Positions 9,301 to 17,190 of a stretch of 64,000 nt of DNA are shown in pieces. Numbering within the stretch: the first letter of the stretch is position 1; each line of letters starts with the position of its first letter. The translations under genes and the position numbers were made by a program. Location of the stretch: NCBI GenBank assembly GCA_016786885.1, contig JAEUVO010000008.1:42531-106530 (forward strand), read 5' to 3'. Origin of the DNA: Chitinophagaceae bacterium (GTDB taxonomy: Bacteria > Bacteroidota > Bacteroidia > Chitinophagales > Chitinophagaceae). Below the pieces are notes generated by a model, which searched no databases, was not told the origin of the DNA, and was given only the letters and a program-made list of their open reading frames with translations.

Positions 9301-9840
9301 TCAGACCTGAAAAATGCCTCCATCTATATTATTGTTGACCCGGACACAGAAAAAGAAACGGAGAAACCAAAATTCCTGAACCCAAAAGATGCAATATCAA
9401 TCAGCGACTGGGTGAAAAATGGCGGTGTGCTGGTATTGCTGGGCAATGATGCCGGTAATGCTGAGTTTAAAAATTTCAATCTGCTCGCAGGTAAGTTTGG
9501 AATACAATTCAATGAAGACAGTAAGAACCGGGTGCAGAACGACCAGTTTGAACAAGGAGTGGTGATGGCAGGTATCAACAATCCTATTTTCTCATCCAAT
9601 TGGAAAATGTATGTAAAGGAATACAGCAGCCTGGAAATAAGCACACCTGCTGTAGTGGTGCTGAAGAATGGGAACGATAATGTGATGACAGCCAAAAAGT
9701 ATGGTAAAGGAACAGTATTTGCCATTGGTGATCCGTGGATATATAACGAATACCTGGACGGAAGAAAACTGCCTGCTGATTTTCAGAATTACAAAGCAGC
9801 CGAAGAATGGGTGCAGTGGTTACTAAAACAAGCAAAATGA
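6337..9840 (+). CDS. GH28 polygalacturonase - GH105 unsaturated glucuronyl hydrolase - GATase-like fusion
   Basis: A 1167-aa secreted three-domain protein. After a signal peptide (MKKLLFIFSSLAIGICSFAQ), a GH28 parallel beta-helix spans about residues 40-530. Its catalytic signatures are NGDGIDVES (about 266-274), GDDALCMKSG (about 288-297), SHGG (about 322) and RFK (about 354). A GH105 (alpha/alpha)6 barrel follows at about 545-915, with the catalytic Asp in MWLDGLYM (Asp690). The last ~245 residues (about 920-1167) look like a type 1 glutamine amidotransferase-like fold (strands VLLDYYYN, IYIIVDPD, GGVLVLLGNDAG, GTVFAIGDPW) without an obvious catalytic Cys. The design joins endo/exo cleavage of homogalacturonan with removal of unsaturated or rhamnogalacturonan end sugars. 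The stop overlaps the next ATG (ATGA). Confidence 0.9.
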   Translation: MKKLLFIFSSLAIGICSFAQQGKLPVIIAPKFKKDSTNIVKFGAVPDGHTLNTKSISAAIDAQVKKGGGVVLVPAGLWLTGPIVLKSNINLHLATGATLLFTKDFNEYPLVAANWEGLPQMRNQSPISATDANNIAITGKGIIDGNGDAWRMVKKDKLNETQWKKLVASGGVLSDDKKTWYPTEKTLKGSKMPANPGLITAEKDAAYYDSIKDFLRPNMLLLTNCKYILLEGVTFQNSAAWCLHPLMSEHLTVRNISVKNPWYAQNGDGIDVESCKNVLIENSIFDVGDDALCMKSGRDAEGRKRGMPTENVIIRGCTVYASHGGFVIGSEMSGGARNIHVSNCSFIGTDIGLRFKTTRGRGGVVENIFIKDIYMKDIPGEAILFDMYYAAKDPIPLAGEKRELPKVEFKPVDETTPVFKNFYISNVYCNGAEKGIFVRGLPEMHVKDIVLENMVLQAHKGIDVQEATGITFRNIKIISEETNPVIDVVQSDKLVFDNITYKENAELLFRINGERSNTISIKNTDASKAKEKIKYELGATEKSAVFAGPSPSPNEKWSKRMSETAMKLWPDSFILAGDKAAKWRYDQGVILKGIRSVWAATGDGKWFNYIQKSMDFYVLPDGSIKGYRPDEYNIDHINNGKLLLFLFQVSGKEKYKKAADLLRNQLRTHPRTSEGGFWHKKIYPYQMWLDGLYMGQPFYAEYAKLFHEDSAFNDIANQFILMEKHAYDKKTGLLYHGWDESKAQEWADKTTGQSPNFWGRSLGWYGMALVDVLDHFPANHPKRAELIAILHRFAIAVRKVQDTKTGLWYDVPNMPNEPKNYVEASASCMLAYTFAKGARKGYIPGAYLDHAKQAYRGIIKEFIETDANGQVNLKGTVAVSGLGGKPYRDGSFDYYMSEPVIVNDPKGMGAFIKCAAEMELNETQNIARGKTVLLDYYYNNEWKKDITGTPIRWHYTWEDKTNSGYAMLGDIFTKYGAKTRSLEKWPTSSDLKNASIYIIVDPDTEKETEKPKFLNPKDAISISDWVKNGGVLVLLGNDAGNAEFKNFNLLAGKFGIQFNEDSKNRVQNDQFEQGVVMAGINNPIFSSNWKMYVKEYSSLEISTPAVVVLKNGNDNVMTAKKYGKGTVFAIGDPWIYNEYLDGRKLPADFQNYKAAEEWVQWLLKQAK

Positions 9841-10877
9841 GAGTAAGATCAAATACAAATATCTGTTTGATTGCGGCACTGCTGTTGCTACAAGCATGTG
9901 CTGTAGCACAACCATCTTCATCTGTAAAAAGAATTATAGTAACTGCAGATGGCAGCGGTGATTATAAAACTGTACAGGGGGCAATAAATAGTCTGCCTGA
10001 TTCATCTGCTACCCCAAGAATGATATATATAAAGAAAGGAACCTATGCAGAAAAAATATATATCGAAAAAGCTAATATCATTTTTGAAGGTGAGGACTGG
10101 GAGAAAACGATCATCATCGCTTCCATTGCAAGGGATGAGTGGCGTTGCAGCCATACAGATGACTGGGGTGTGGCTACGATGAATATCGGGGCTAATGACA
10201 TTACGCTGAAAAATCTCACCATTACCAACAACTATGGTTTTGATTTTAAAGAAAGAACGATCTGGTGTGCTTCAGATACTTCAAAAAATAAAGAAAGAAA
10301 GCTGAGAAAGGATGGCCACCAGATGGCGCTGCGCACTATGAACATGGCAACAAGGTTAAAAGCCGTGAACTGCCGTTTTCGTTCTTTTGGCGGTGATACT
10401 GTGAGTCCATGGGAAACCATGAACGGCATGTGGTATTTCAAAGACTGTATCATGGAAGGGGGTGTTGATTTTTATTGCCCGAGGGGTTGGGCATGGGCAG
10501 AGAACTGTGAATTCATCTCTCATACAGGGCCTGCTGCCATATGGCATGATGGTTCAGGTCATATTGATTCGAAAACAGTACTGGTGAATTGCAGGTTCAG
10601 CGGGTACGACAATTTTATGCTGGGCCGTTATCACCGGGAAGCACAGTTTTATCTTATCAATTGTGCCTTTGCAAAAAATATGAAGGATACTCCTATTTAC
10701 CGTGTTCAAACCAACAACATAATAAACTGGGGTGAAAGAATATACTATTACAACTGTCATCGGGAAGGTGGAAATGATTTTAGCTGGTACAGCAATAATC
10801 TTCCGGCCGGGGTGAAAGCAGGTGATATAACCGTTAACTGGGTATTTGGCAATCGCTGGAGCCCCGAAAAAAACTGA
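9837..10877 (+). CDS. Divergent CE8 pectinesterase
   Basis: A 346-aa exported pectin methylesterase-like protein. I place the start at the ATG at 9837, which overlaps the upstream stop, not at the in-frame ATG at 9807. The N-terminus has a hydrophobic stretch ending LLLLQACAVAQ, readable as a lipobox (cleavage before Cys) or a plain signal peptide. The CE8 opening TADGSGDYKTVQGAINSL is clear. The active-site blocks are altered: GVDFYCPRG stands where DFIFG is usual, and LGRYHREAQF replaces LGRPW, keeping the Asp and Arg. It is likely a pectinesterase subtype with changed substrate preference. uxaB follows after 2 bp. Confidence 0.8.
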   Translation: MRVRSNTNICLIAALLLLQACAVAQPSSSVKRIIVTADGSGDYKTVQGAINSLPDSSATPRMIYIKKGTYAEKIYIEKANIIFEGEDWEKTIIIASIARDEWRCSHTDDWGVATMNIGANDITLKNLTITNNYGFDFKERTIWCASDTSKNKERKLRKDGHQMALRTMNMATRLKAVNCRFRSFGGDTVSPWETMNGMWYFKDCIMEGGVDFYCPRGWAWAENCEFISHTGPAAIWHDGSGHIDSKTVLVNCRFSGYDNFMLGRYHREAQFYLINCAFAKNMKDTPIYRVQTNNIINWGERIYYYNCHREGGNDFSWYSNNLPAGVKAGDITVNWVFGNRWSPEKN

Positions 10878-10879
10878 TT

Positions 10880-12397
10880 ATGCAATTATCTAAAAATGCC
10901 ATCCGGCAGATTGCAGCAAAACCAGGATTAGATATCCCGGATGAAAAAATATTTGAATTGCCTGAAAAGGTATTGCAGTTCGGTACGGGTGTTCTGTTAA
11001 GGGCCTTGCCGGATTACTTTATTGATAAAGCCAACAAGCAGGGCATTTTCAATGGGAGAATTGTTGTGGTGAAATCAACTGACAGCGACAGCAGCGCTTT
11101 TGATAAGCAGGACGGTTTGTATACGGTTTGTGTCCGTGGTGTGGAAAACGGAACAACGATAGAAGAAAATATTATCAATGCATCTATCAGCAGGGTGATT
11201 GGCGCCAGGACTGACTGGAAAAGAATACTGGAATGTGCTCATAACCCGGAGATGAAAATTATTTTCTCCAATACCACGGAGGTAGGAATACAATTAGTGC
11301 AGGATGATATAACAGCAGAACCCCCTGCTTCTTTCCCCGGTAAGCTGCTCGCTTTTTTACTGGAACGTTTCAAAGCATTTAACGGAAGCAAAGAAAGCGG
11401 AATGGTGATCGTACCAACAGAACTGATCACCGATAATGGTTCAAAGCTGGAGAGCATTGTTTTGGAACTGGCCCACATTAATAATCTTGATTTCAAATTC
11501 ATCGAGTGGCTGGAGAATCATAATGTATTCTGTAATTCGCTTGTCGATCGTATTGTTCCCGGCAAACCCAATGCAGAAGAAACAAAAAAGATCGAAACAG
11601 CTTTGGGCTACCATGATGAATTAATGACCATGAGCGAAGTATTCCGGCTCTGGGCCATTGAAGGTGATGAAAGGGTGAAAGAAGTATTGTCATTTGGCAA
11701 AGTGGATAAAGCGGTTGTCATTGCCCCGGATATTACCCTGTTCAAAGAATTAAAGCTGAGGTTGCTCAACGGAACACATACATTCAATTGTGGCACTGCT
11801 TTTCTCTGCGGTTTCAATATTACCCGTGAAGCAGTACTGCATCCCGTTTACGGTGCTTTTACCAAAGAACTCATGCATCATGAAATAGCCGGGGCTATTC
11901 CTTTCACCATAGACGAAAAAGTAAAAACTGATTTCGCCAACAGCACATTCGAACGTTTCTGCAATCCCTTTATTGATCACCAGTGGCAGAGCATTACCGT
12001 TCAATACACTTCCAAAATGAAAATGCGGAATATGCCACTCTTGCAAAGGCATTATGAAGTAAACAGTAAAGTACCGGTGTACATGGCTACCGGGTTTGCT
12101 GCCTATCTCCTGTATATGAAAGCGACCACTAAGACTGGCAATAAGTATTATGGAGATAGAAATGGTACTGCGTATGAAATAAAAGACGATTCAGCAGAGT
12201 ATTTTTATAATGCCTGGAAGAATGAAAAAGCAGCAGCTGTAGCAGCTGAAGTGATGAGTAATGAAGAATTGTGGGATACCGACCTGACCAAACTGCCGGG
12301 ATTCCTGCAAACAGTACAGGAACAGTTGCAGGATATGATGACAAATGGTGTACTGCAAACTGTTTCGCAGTTAGAAAATAAAAAGGTGACAGCATAA
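10880..12397 (+). CDS. uxaB: Tagaturonate reductase (altronate oxidoreductase)
   Basis: Cytoplasmic NADH-dependent reduction of D-tagaturonate to D-altronate, the second step of galacturonate breakdown. The 505-aa sequence has the mannitol dehydrogenase-family Rossmann start LQFGTGVLLRALPDYFIDKAN and the C-terminal helical domain with LRLLNGTHTFNCGTAFLCG (conserved Lys/Asn/His region of polyol dehydrogenases). It follows the pectinesterase by 2 bp and abuts uxaA. The adjacent uxaA and uxaC support UxaB over mannitol or fructuronate reductase (UxuB). Confidence 0.93.
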   Translation: MQLSKNAIRQIAAKPGLDIPDEKIFELPEKVLQFGTGVLLRALPDYFIDKANKQGIFNGRIVVVKSTDSDSSAFDKQDGLYTVCVRGVENGTTIEENIINASISRVIGARTDWKRILECAHNPEMKIIFSNTTEVGIQLVQDDITAEPPASFPGKLLAFLLERFKAFNGSKESGMVIVPTELITDNGSKLESIVLELAHINNLDFKFIEWLENHNVFCNSLVDRIVPGKPNAEETKKIETALGYHDELMTMSEVFRLWAIEGDERVKEVLSFGKVDKAVVIAPDITLFKELKLRLLNGTHTFNCGTAFLCGFNITREAVLHPVYGAFTKELMHHEIAGAIPFTIDEKVKTDFANSTFERFCNPFIDHQWQSITVQYTSKMKMRNMPLLQRHYEVNSKVPVYMATGFAAYLLYMKATTKTGNKYYGDRNGTAYEIKDDSAEYFYNAWKNEKAAAVAAEVMSNEELWDTDLTKLPGFLQTVQEQLQDMMTNGVLQTVSQLENKKVTA

Positions 12398-14035
12398 ATG
12401 AAACACAGGGTCCTAAAAGTTCATCCAGGAGATAATGTGATCGTTGCATTAACCAACCTCTCAAAAGGAGAAACCATTTCTTTTGAGGGGGCAGATTATG
12501 TTTTACGGGAAGACATTGCGGCCAAACATAAGTTCTTTATGCAGGATATGAAGGCAGGTGATGAAGTGATAATGTATGGTGTGTTAGTTGGAAAAACACA
12601 GAAAGATATTGCAAGAGGCAGCCGGATGACAACAGAGAATATCAAACATGCTGCTGAACCGTATGATTACAGGAATGCAAAGTTTGAATGGCAGGCACCG
12701 GATGTTTCTAAATTTAAAGGAAGAACGTTCAACGGCTATCACAGAGCAGACGGAAGAGTGGGCACCGCCAATTACTGGCTGTTCATTCCCACTGTTTTTT
12801 GTGAAAACAGAAATTTAGACGTTATCCGGGAAGCTATGCATAATGAACTGGGTTATGCCGTGACGGACAAGTACAAACAATACACTCAACACTTACTGAA
12901 TGCATACAAAAATGGAGAACAGTTATACAACGTTAACCTCTCCCCTTCTTCCAATGGTCATCACCGGCCATTTAAGAATGTGGATGGTATAAAATTTTTG
13001 AATCACCAGGGTGGATGTGGTGGTATACGACAGGATGCAGCAATACTCAGTAAATTATTAGCTGCGTATGCAGATCATCCAAATGTGGGCGGCGTAACAG
13101 TGCTGAGCCTGGGTTGTCAAAATTTACAGACACAGGATTTTCTGAATGACCTGAAAGCACATAATCCCAATTTCGATAAACCATTGTTCATTTTTGAACA
13201 ACAACAATCGCAAAGTGAAGAGCAACTGATCGCTGATGCAATAAGAAAAACATTTGAAGGGTTAATTGAAATAAATAAGCTGGAAAGACAACCTGCTTCT
13301 CTAGATAAACTATGTATCGGCGTAAAATGCGGCGGTAGTGATGGATTCAGTGGTATCTCAGCCAATCCTTCTGTGGGATATTGCTCAGATCTTGTCGTTA
13401 CGCTGGGAGGTAAAGTTTTACTGGCAGAATTTCCTGAGTTATGCGGAGTGGAACAGGAACTTGTTGACCGCTCCGTAAACGAAGCAACTGCCCGCAAGTT
13501 CATGAAGCTGATGAAAAGTTATGATGAGATCGTTACCAATGCAGGCTCCAGCTTTTCCATGAACCCTTCACCTGGAAATATTAAAGACGGATTGATCACC
13601 GATGCAATTAAAAGTGCAGGTGCAGCAAAAAAAGGTGGTACCTCTCCGGTAGTGGATGTATTAGATTATACAGAACCTGCTACAAAGCCGGGTTTGAGTT
13701 TGGTTTGCACACCGGGTAATGATGTGGAAGCCACAACAGGTAAAGCTGCCAGTGGAGCTACTCTCATTTTGTTTACCACCGGTTTAGGAACACCCACCGG
13801 TAATCCTGTTTGTCCTACCATCAAAGTATCGACAAACAGCAATTTGACTAAAAGGATGAATGATATTATAGATATTGACTGCGGCCCGGTGATCGAAGGC
13901 GAAAAGACAATTCAGCAAATGGGTGAAGATATTTTAGAATACTGTATCAAAGCCGCAAGCGGAGAAGTAATACCTAAAGCAGTTCAATTGAACCAGGATG
14001 ATTTTATTCCATGGAAAAGAGGTGTATCATTATAA
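12398..14035 (+). CDS. uxaA: Altronate dehydratase
   Basis: Converts D-altronate to 2-keto-3-deoxygluconate (KDG). The 545-aa protein has an N-terminal SAF domain (about residues 1-90) and the large UxaA/GarD catalytic domain, with NHQGGCGGIRQDA, SLGCQN and KCGGSDGFSGISANPSVG providing conserved Cys and Gly motifs. The ATG directly follows the uxaB stop, so translation is probably coupled. uxaC follows after 10 bp. Confidence 0.95.
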   Translation: MKHRVLKVHPGDNVIVALTNLSKGETISFEGADYVLREDIAAKHKFFMQDMKAGDEVIMYGVLVGKTQKDIARGSRMTTENIKHAAEPYDYRNAKFEWQAPDVSKFKGRTFNGYHRADGRVGTANYWLFIPTVFCENRNLDVIREAMHNELGYAVTDKYKQYTQHLLNAYKNGEQLYNVNLSPSSNGHHRPFKNVDGIKFLNHQGGCGGIRQDAAILSKLLAAYADHPNVGGVTVLSLGCQNLQTQDFLNDLKAHNPNFDKPLFIFEQQQSQSEEQLIADAIRKTFEGLIEINKLERQPASLDKLCIGVKCGGSDGFSGISANPSVGYCSDLVVTLGGKVLLAEFPELCGVEQELVDRSVNEATARKFMKLMKSYDEIVTNAGSSFSMNPSPGNIKDGLITDAIKSAGAAKKGGTSPVVDVLDYTEPATKPGLSLVCTPGNDVEATTGKAASGATLILFTTGLGTPTGNPVCPTIKVSTNSNLTKRMNDIIDIDCGPVIEGEKTIQQMGEDILEYCIKAASGEVIPKAVQLNQDDFIPWKRGVSL

Positions 14036-14045
14036 ATTTTGAAAG

Positions 14046-15488
14046 ATGAAAAAGTTTTTGGACGAAAATTTTCTGCTGTCTAATGCAACAGCTCAACGCC
14101 TGTATCATGAGTATGCCAAAGACATGCCCATTTTTGATTATCACAATCACCTGCCCCCAAATGAAGTGGCAGAAGATAAAAACTTTGAGAACATCACCCG
14201 GGTATGGCTGAATGGCGACCATTACAAATGGAGAGCTATGCGAACCAATGGCGTTGAAGAAGCATACATAACCGGTGACAAAACCGATTGGGAAAAATTC
14301 AGAGCCTGGGCAGCTACCGTTCCTTATACATTAAGAAATCCACTGTATCACTGGACACACCTGGAACTACAACGATACTTCGGCATCAATGATATTCTGA
14401 ATGCAGATACCGCAAGGAAAGTGTACGATGAAACTTCTGCTTTGCTGCAAACAAAAGAATACAGCGTTAGGGGCTTACTGGAAAAAATGAATGTAAAACT
14501 TATTTGCACTACAGATGACCCGGCAGATAACCTGCAGTATCACCAGCAGATTAAGAAAGATAACTGGTCAACAAAAGTGTTGCCGGCATTCCGTCCGGAT
14601 AAAGCAATGAATGTGGATGATGTAAACACCTTCAACAACTACCTGACGGGTTTTGAGAAAGCTGCTGATGTTTCTATCAGTACTTATAATGATTATCTCG
14701 CTGCATTAAAAAAGCGTCATGATTTCTTTGTCAACAATCAGTGCAGTGTAAGTGATCATGGCCTCGAAGAAATTTATGCAGAAGATTATACGGCCACCGA
14801 GATCGCCGGCATTTTTGCCAAAATAAGAAGCGGCGGCGCTTTATCTCTGGAAGAAAACAGGAAATTCAAATCAGCCATGCTGGTTACGTTTGCTGAGTGG
14901 GATCATGAAAAAGGTTTTGTGCAACAATACCATCTCGGTGCACTAAGAAATAATAACAGCCGTATGCTGAAACAACTCGGTCCGGATACCGGCTGGGACA
15001 GTATCGGCGATTTCTCACAGGCAAAAGCATTGGCTAAGTTTCTGAATCGTTTAGACACAAATAACACACTGGCCAAAACAATTATTTATAACCTGAACCC
15101 TGCCGACAACGAACTGTTCGCCACTATGATCGGCAACTTTAATGATGGTACCGCAGCCGGTAAGGTACAATGGGGTTCTGCGTGGTGGTTCCTCGACCAG
15201 AAAGACGGTATGACCAAACAGATCAATGCACTGAGCAATATGGGGCTGCTGAGCAAGTTTGTTGGCATGTTGACAGACAGTCGCAGTTTCCTTTCCTTTC
15301 CCCGTCATGAATATTTCAGAAGATTGCTTTGTAACATGTTTGGTGAAGAAGTGGAAAATGGTGAACTGCCCGACGATATCGAATGGATCGGTAAAGTGAT
15401 ACAGGATATTTGTTTTAACAATGCAAAAAATTATTTCAACTGGCAGTTAGATGAAAAAACAACTGTTATAAAAAATGAAATTGTATAA
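14046..15488 (+). CDS. uxaC: Glucuronate/galacturonate isomerase
   Basis: Isomerises D-galacturonate to D-tagaturonate (and glucuronate to fructuronate), the entry step of the pathway. Length 480 aa, usual for the family. The start of the amidohydrolase-like barrel shows PIFDYHNHLPPNEVAEDK with the metal-binding HxH, then NGDHYKWRAMRTNGV. CTTDDPADNL and SFPRHEYFRR (about residues 417-426) are further family blocks. It is the last gene of the tight uxaB-uxaA-uxaC run; a 112-bp gap with a stem-loop and an operator-like palindrome separates it from kdgK. Confidence 0.95.
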   Translation: MKKFLDENFLLSNATAQRLYHEYAKDMPIFDYHNHLPPNEVAEDKNFENITRVWLNGDHYKWRAMRTNGVEEAYITGDKTDWEKFRAWAATVPYTLRNPLYHWTHLELQRYFGINDILNADTARKVYDETSALLQTKEYSVRGLLEKMNVKLICTTDDPADNLQYHQQIKKDNWSTKVLPAFRPDKAMNVDDVNTFNNYLTGFEKAADVSISTYNDYLAALKKRHDFFVNNQCSVSDHGLEEIYAEDYTATEIAGIFAKIRSGGALSLEENRKFKSAMLVTFAEWDHEKGFVQQYHLGALRNNNSRMLKQLGPDTGWDSIGDFSQAKALAKFLNRLDTNNTLAKTIIYNLNPADNELFATMIGNFNDGTAAGKVQWGSAWWFLDQKDGMTKQINALSNMGLLSKFVGMLTDSRSFLSFPRHEYFRRLLCNMFGEEVENGELPDDIEWIGKVIQDICFNNAKNYFNWQLDEKTTVIKNEIV

Positions 15489-15500
15489 AAGATAATAGCC

Positions 15501-15548
15501 GGTATCGTTACCTGTAAAAGAACAGAACATATCTCTTTTTTTTACAGG
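15501..15548 (+). promoter_or_regulatory. Operator-like palindrome overlapping a stem-loop between uxaC and kdgK
   Basis: GGTATCGTTACC (15501-15512) is an inverted repeat whose reverse complement shares GGTAACGAT with the site at 6237. It overlaps by 2 bp a hairpin formed by CCTGTAAA (15511-15518) and TTTACAGG (15541-15548), extendable by A:T pairs to about 12 bp. The hairpin has no T-run after it, so it looks more like an attenuator or mRNA-processing element than a terminator. Function is inferred. Confidence 0.4.
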
Positions 15549-15600
15549 AGCAAGAAGTATCTTTCAATTAATAATATATTAAAGCTTAAATAACAATATC

Positions 15601-16626
15601 ATGTCAAAGAAAGTAGTAACACTGGGAGAGATCATGCTGCGTTTATCCACTCCCGATTTCAAACGTTTTGTACAGGCCGATACATTTGATATAACATATG
15701 GTGGCGGCGAAGCCAATGTATCTGCTGCATTATGTAATTATGGATTGAACGGAACCTTCGTAACCAAAGTGCCCAATAATCCAATCGGTCAGTCAGCTAT
15801 CAATCACCTGCGCCGTTATGGAGTAGACACACAGTTTATCGCAAGGGGTGGCGACCGTTTAGGAATTTATTTCCTTGAGACCGGCGCTTCCATGCGGGCT
15901 TCACAGGTGGTGTATGACCGTGCCGGTGCTTCTATTGCTGATGTGGATGCCAGCGAATTTGATTTTGATAAAATATTAGACGGTGCTTCCTGGTTTCATA
16001 CAACAGGTATCACCCCGGCCCTGAGTGATAAAGCCGCTGCATTAACAGAAGCAGCATTAAAAGCTGCTAAAGCAAAGGGTATCACCACCAGTATTGATCT
16101 TAACTACAGAAAAAAATTGTGGAGCAAAGAAAAAGCGCAAAAAGTTATGACACATCTCTGCCAGTGGGTGGATGTATGTATCGGTAATGAAGAAGATGCC
16201 GAAACAACACTTGGTTTTAAACCAGGCAATACTGATGTAACCAAAGGTGAACTACACCTCGATGGCTTCCAGGATATCATGAAACAGATGGTGGCGAAGT
16301 TCGGCTTTAAATATGTTGCATCATCGCTCAGAGAAAGTTATAGTGCCAGCGACAACGGATGGAGTGCCCTGGTATATGATGGCAAAGATTTCTATCATAC
16401 CAAAAAATATAATGTCCGCATTGTGGACCGTGTAGGTAGTGGTGATTCATTTGCAAGTGGCCTGATCTACGGTTTGGTAACCGGCATGCCAATGAATGAT
16501 GCAGCAGAGTTCGGCGTGGCAGCTTCTGCATTGAAGCACACTATCCCCGGCGATCTGAACCATGCCACATTAAGTGAAGTGAAGGATTTGATGAAGGGTG
16601 ATGGCAGCGGAAGGGTACAGCGGTAA
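15601..16626 (+). CDS. kdgK: 2-keto-3-deoxygluconate kinase (PfkB family)
   Basis: Phosphorylates KDG to KDPG in the cytoplasm. The 341-aa ribokinase-fold protein has the N-terminal GGGEANVSAAL glycine motif and the C-terminal PfkB signature DRVGSGDSFASGLIYG with the catalytic Asp of GSGD. It lies between uxaC and the YhcH/eda/exuT genes, which decides KdgK over fructokinase. It has its own upstream gap with regulatory-looking sequence, so it may start a second transcript. Confidence 0.93.
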   Translation: MSKKVVTLGEIMLRLSTPDFKRFVQADTFDITYGGGEANVSAALCNYGLNGTFVTKVPNNPIGQSAINHLRRYGVDTQFIARGGDRLGIYFLETGASMRASQVVYDRAGASIADVDASEFDFDKILDGASWFHTTGITPALSDKAAALTEAALKAAKAKGITTSIDLNYRKKLWSKEKAQKVMTHLCQWVDVCIGNEEDAETTLGFKPGNTDVTKGELHLDGFQDIMKQMVAKFGFKYVASSLRESYSASDNGWSALVYDGKDFYHTKKYNVRIVDRVGSGDSFASGLIYGLVTGMPMNDAAEFGVAASALKHTIPGDLNHATLSEVKDLMKGDGSGRVQR

Positions 16627-16636
16627 GGTTGCCCCT

Positions 16637-16653
16637 GTCCCCTAAAGGGGGAC
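16637..16653. repeat. Short GC-rich palindrome in the kdgK-yhcH gap
   Basis: GTCCCC, a TAAA loop and GGGGGAC form a compact hairpin within the 71-bp gap. No T-run follows, so it is not a standard terminator. I recognise this as a kind of short palindrome often scattered in Bacteroidota genomes; copy number cannot be judged from one window. Confidence 0.45.
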
Positions 16654-16697
16654 TTAGGTCAATGACTCATTTGATTTAGTATAAATCCTTAACAAAT

Positions 16698-17147
16698 ATG
16701 ATTGTTGATACAATACAGAATGCTGGTAAATATTTTTCAGTTCATCCGCTATTCGAAAAAGCATTTGAATACATCAATTCAACTGATCTGATAAATGCAG
16801 CAGATGGCAAATCAGATATTACGGAAGGATTAAAAGCTATTTTTTCCAATAAACCCGGTATGACTGCTGAAGCATCTGTTGCTAAGTTTGAATGTCATAA
16901 CAAACATATCGACATCCAGCTTTGTATCAATGGTGTGGAAACCATCGGGTGGAAACCAAGAGAAAAATGTGTAACAGCAAACGGCAGTTACAACGAAGAA
17001 AAGGATGTTCAGTTGTATAATGAACAGCCTGATATGTATTTTAATTTGACTAGCGGTCAGTTTGCTATCTTCTTTCCGGAAGATGTGCATGCACCGATGA
17101 TCGGCGAAGGGCAGATAAAAAAATTAGTGATCAAAGTTTCACTTTGA
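16698..17147 (+). CDS. YhcH/YjgK/YiaL family cupin-like protein
   Basis: A 149-aa beta-barrel protein of the YhcH/YjgK/YiaL (DUF386) family, which is associated with sialic acid and uronate catabolism and suspected to bind metal and open or isomerise sugars. The metal-site motifs are visible: KFECHNKHIDIQLCINGVE and FFPEDVHAPMIGEG. Its place between kdgK and eda suggests a helper role in handling uronate intermediates, for example anomer or linear-form conversion; this role is inferred. Confidence 0.85.
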   Translation: MIVDTIQNAGKYFSVHPLFEKAFEYINSTDLINAADGKSDITEGLKAIFSNKPGMTAEASVAKFECHNKHIDIQLCINGVETIGWKPREKCVTANGSYNEEKDVQLYNEQPDMYFNLTSGQFAIFFPEDVHAPMIGEGQIKKLVIKVSL

Positions 17148-17154
17148 TGATTTG

Positions 17155-17172
17155 CCCGGGATTCATCCCGGG
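17155..17172. repeat. Perfect short palindrome upstream of eda
   Basis: CCCGGGAT, two bases, ATCCCGGG: an 8-bp perfect inverted repeat, 7 bp after the YhcH-type stop and 18 bp before the eda ATG. It probably forms an mRNA hairpin between the two genes. A TTG-initiated extension of eda would read through it, which argues for the ATG at 17191. Confidence 0.5.
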
Positions 17173-17190
17173 AAATTAAAAGAAAACAAT

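Noticed and set aside
9807..9836. Upstream ATG of the second pectinesterase
   Set aside because: It would place ten non-signal residues before the signal peptide and overlap the GH28-GH105 gene by 34 bp; the ATGA overlap at 9837 matches the style of the locus.
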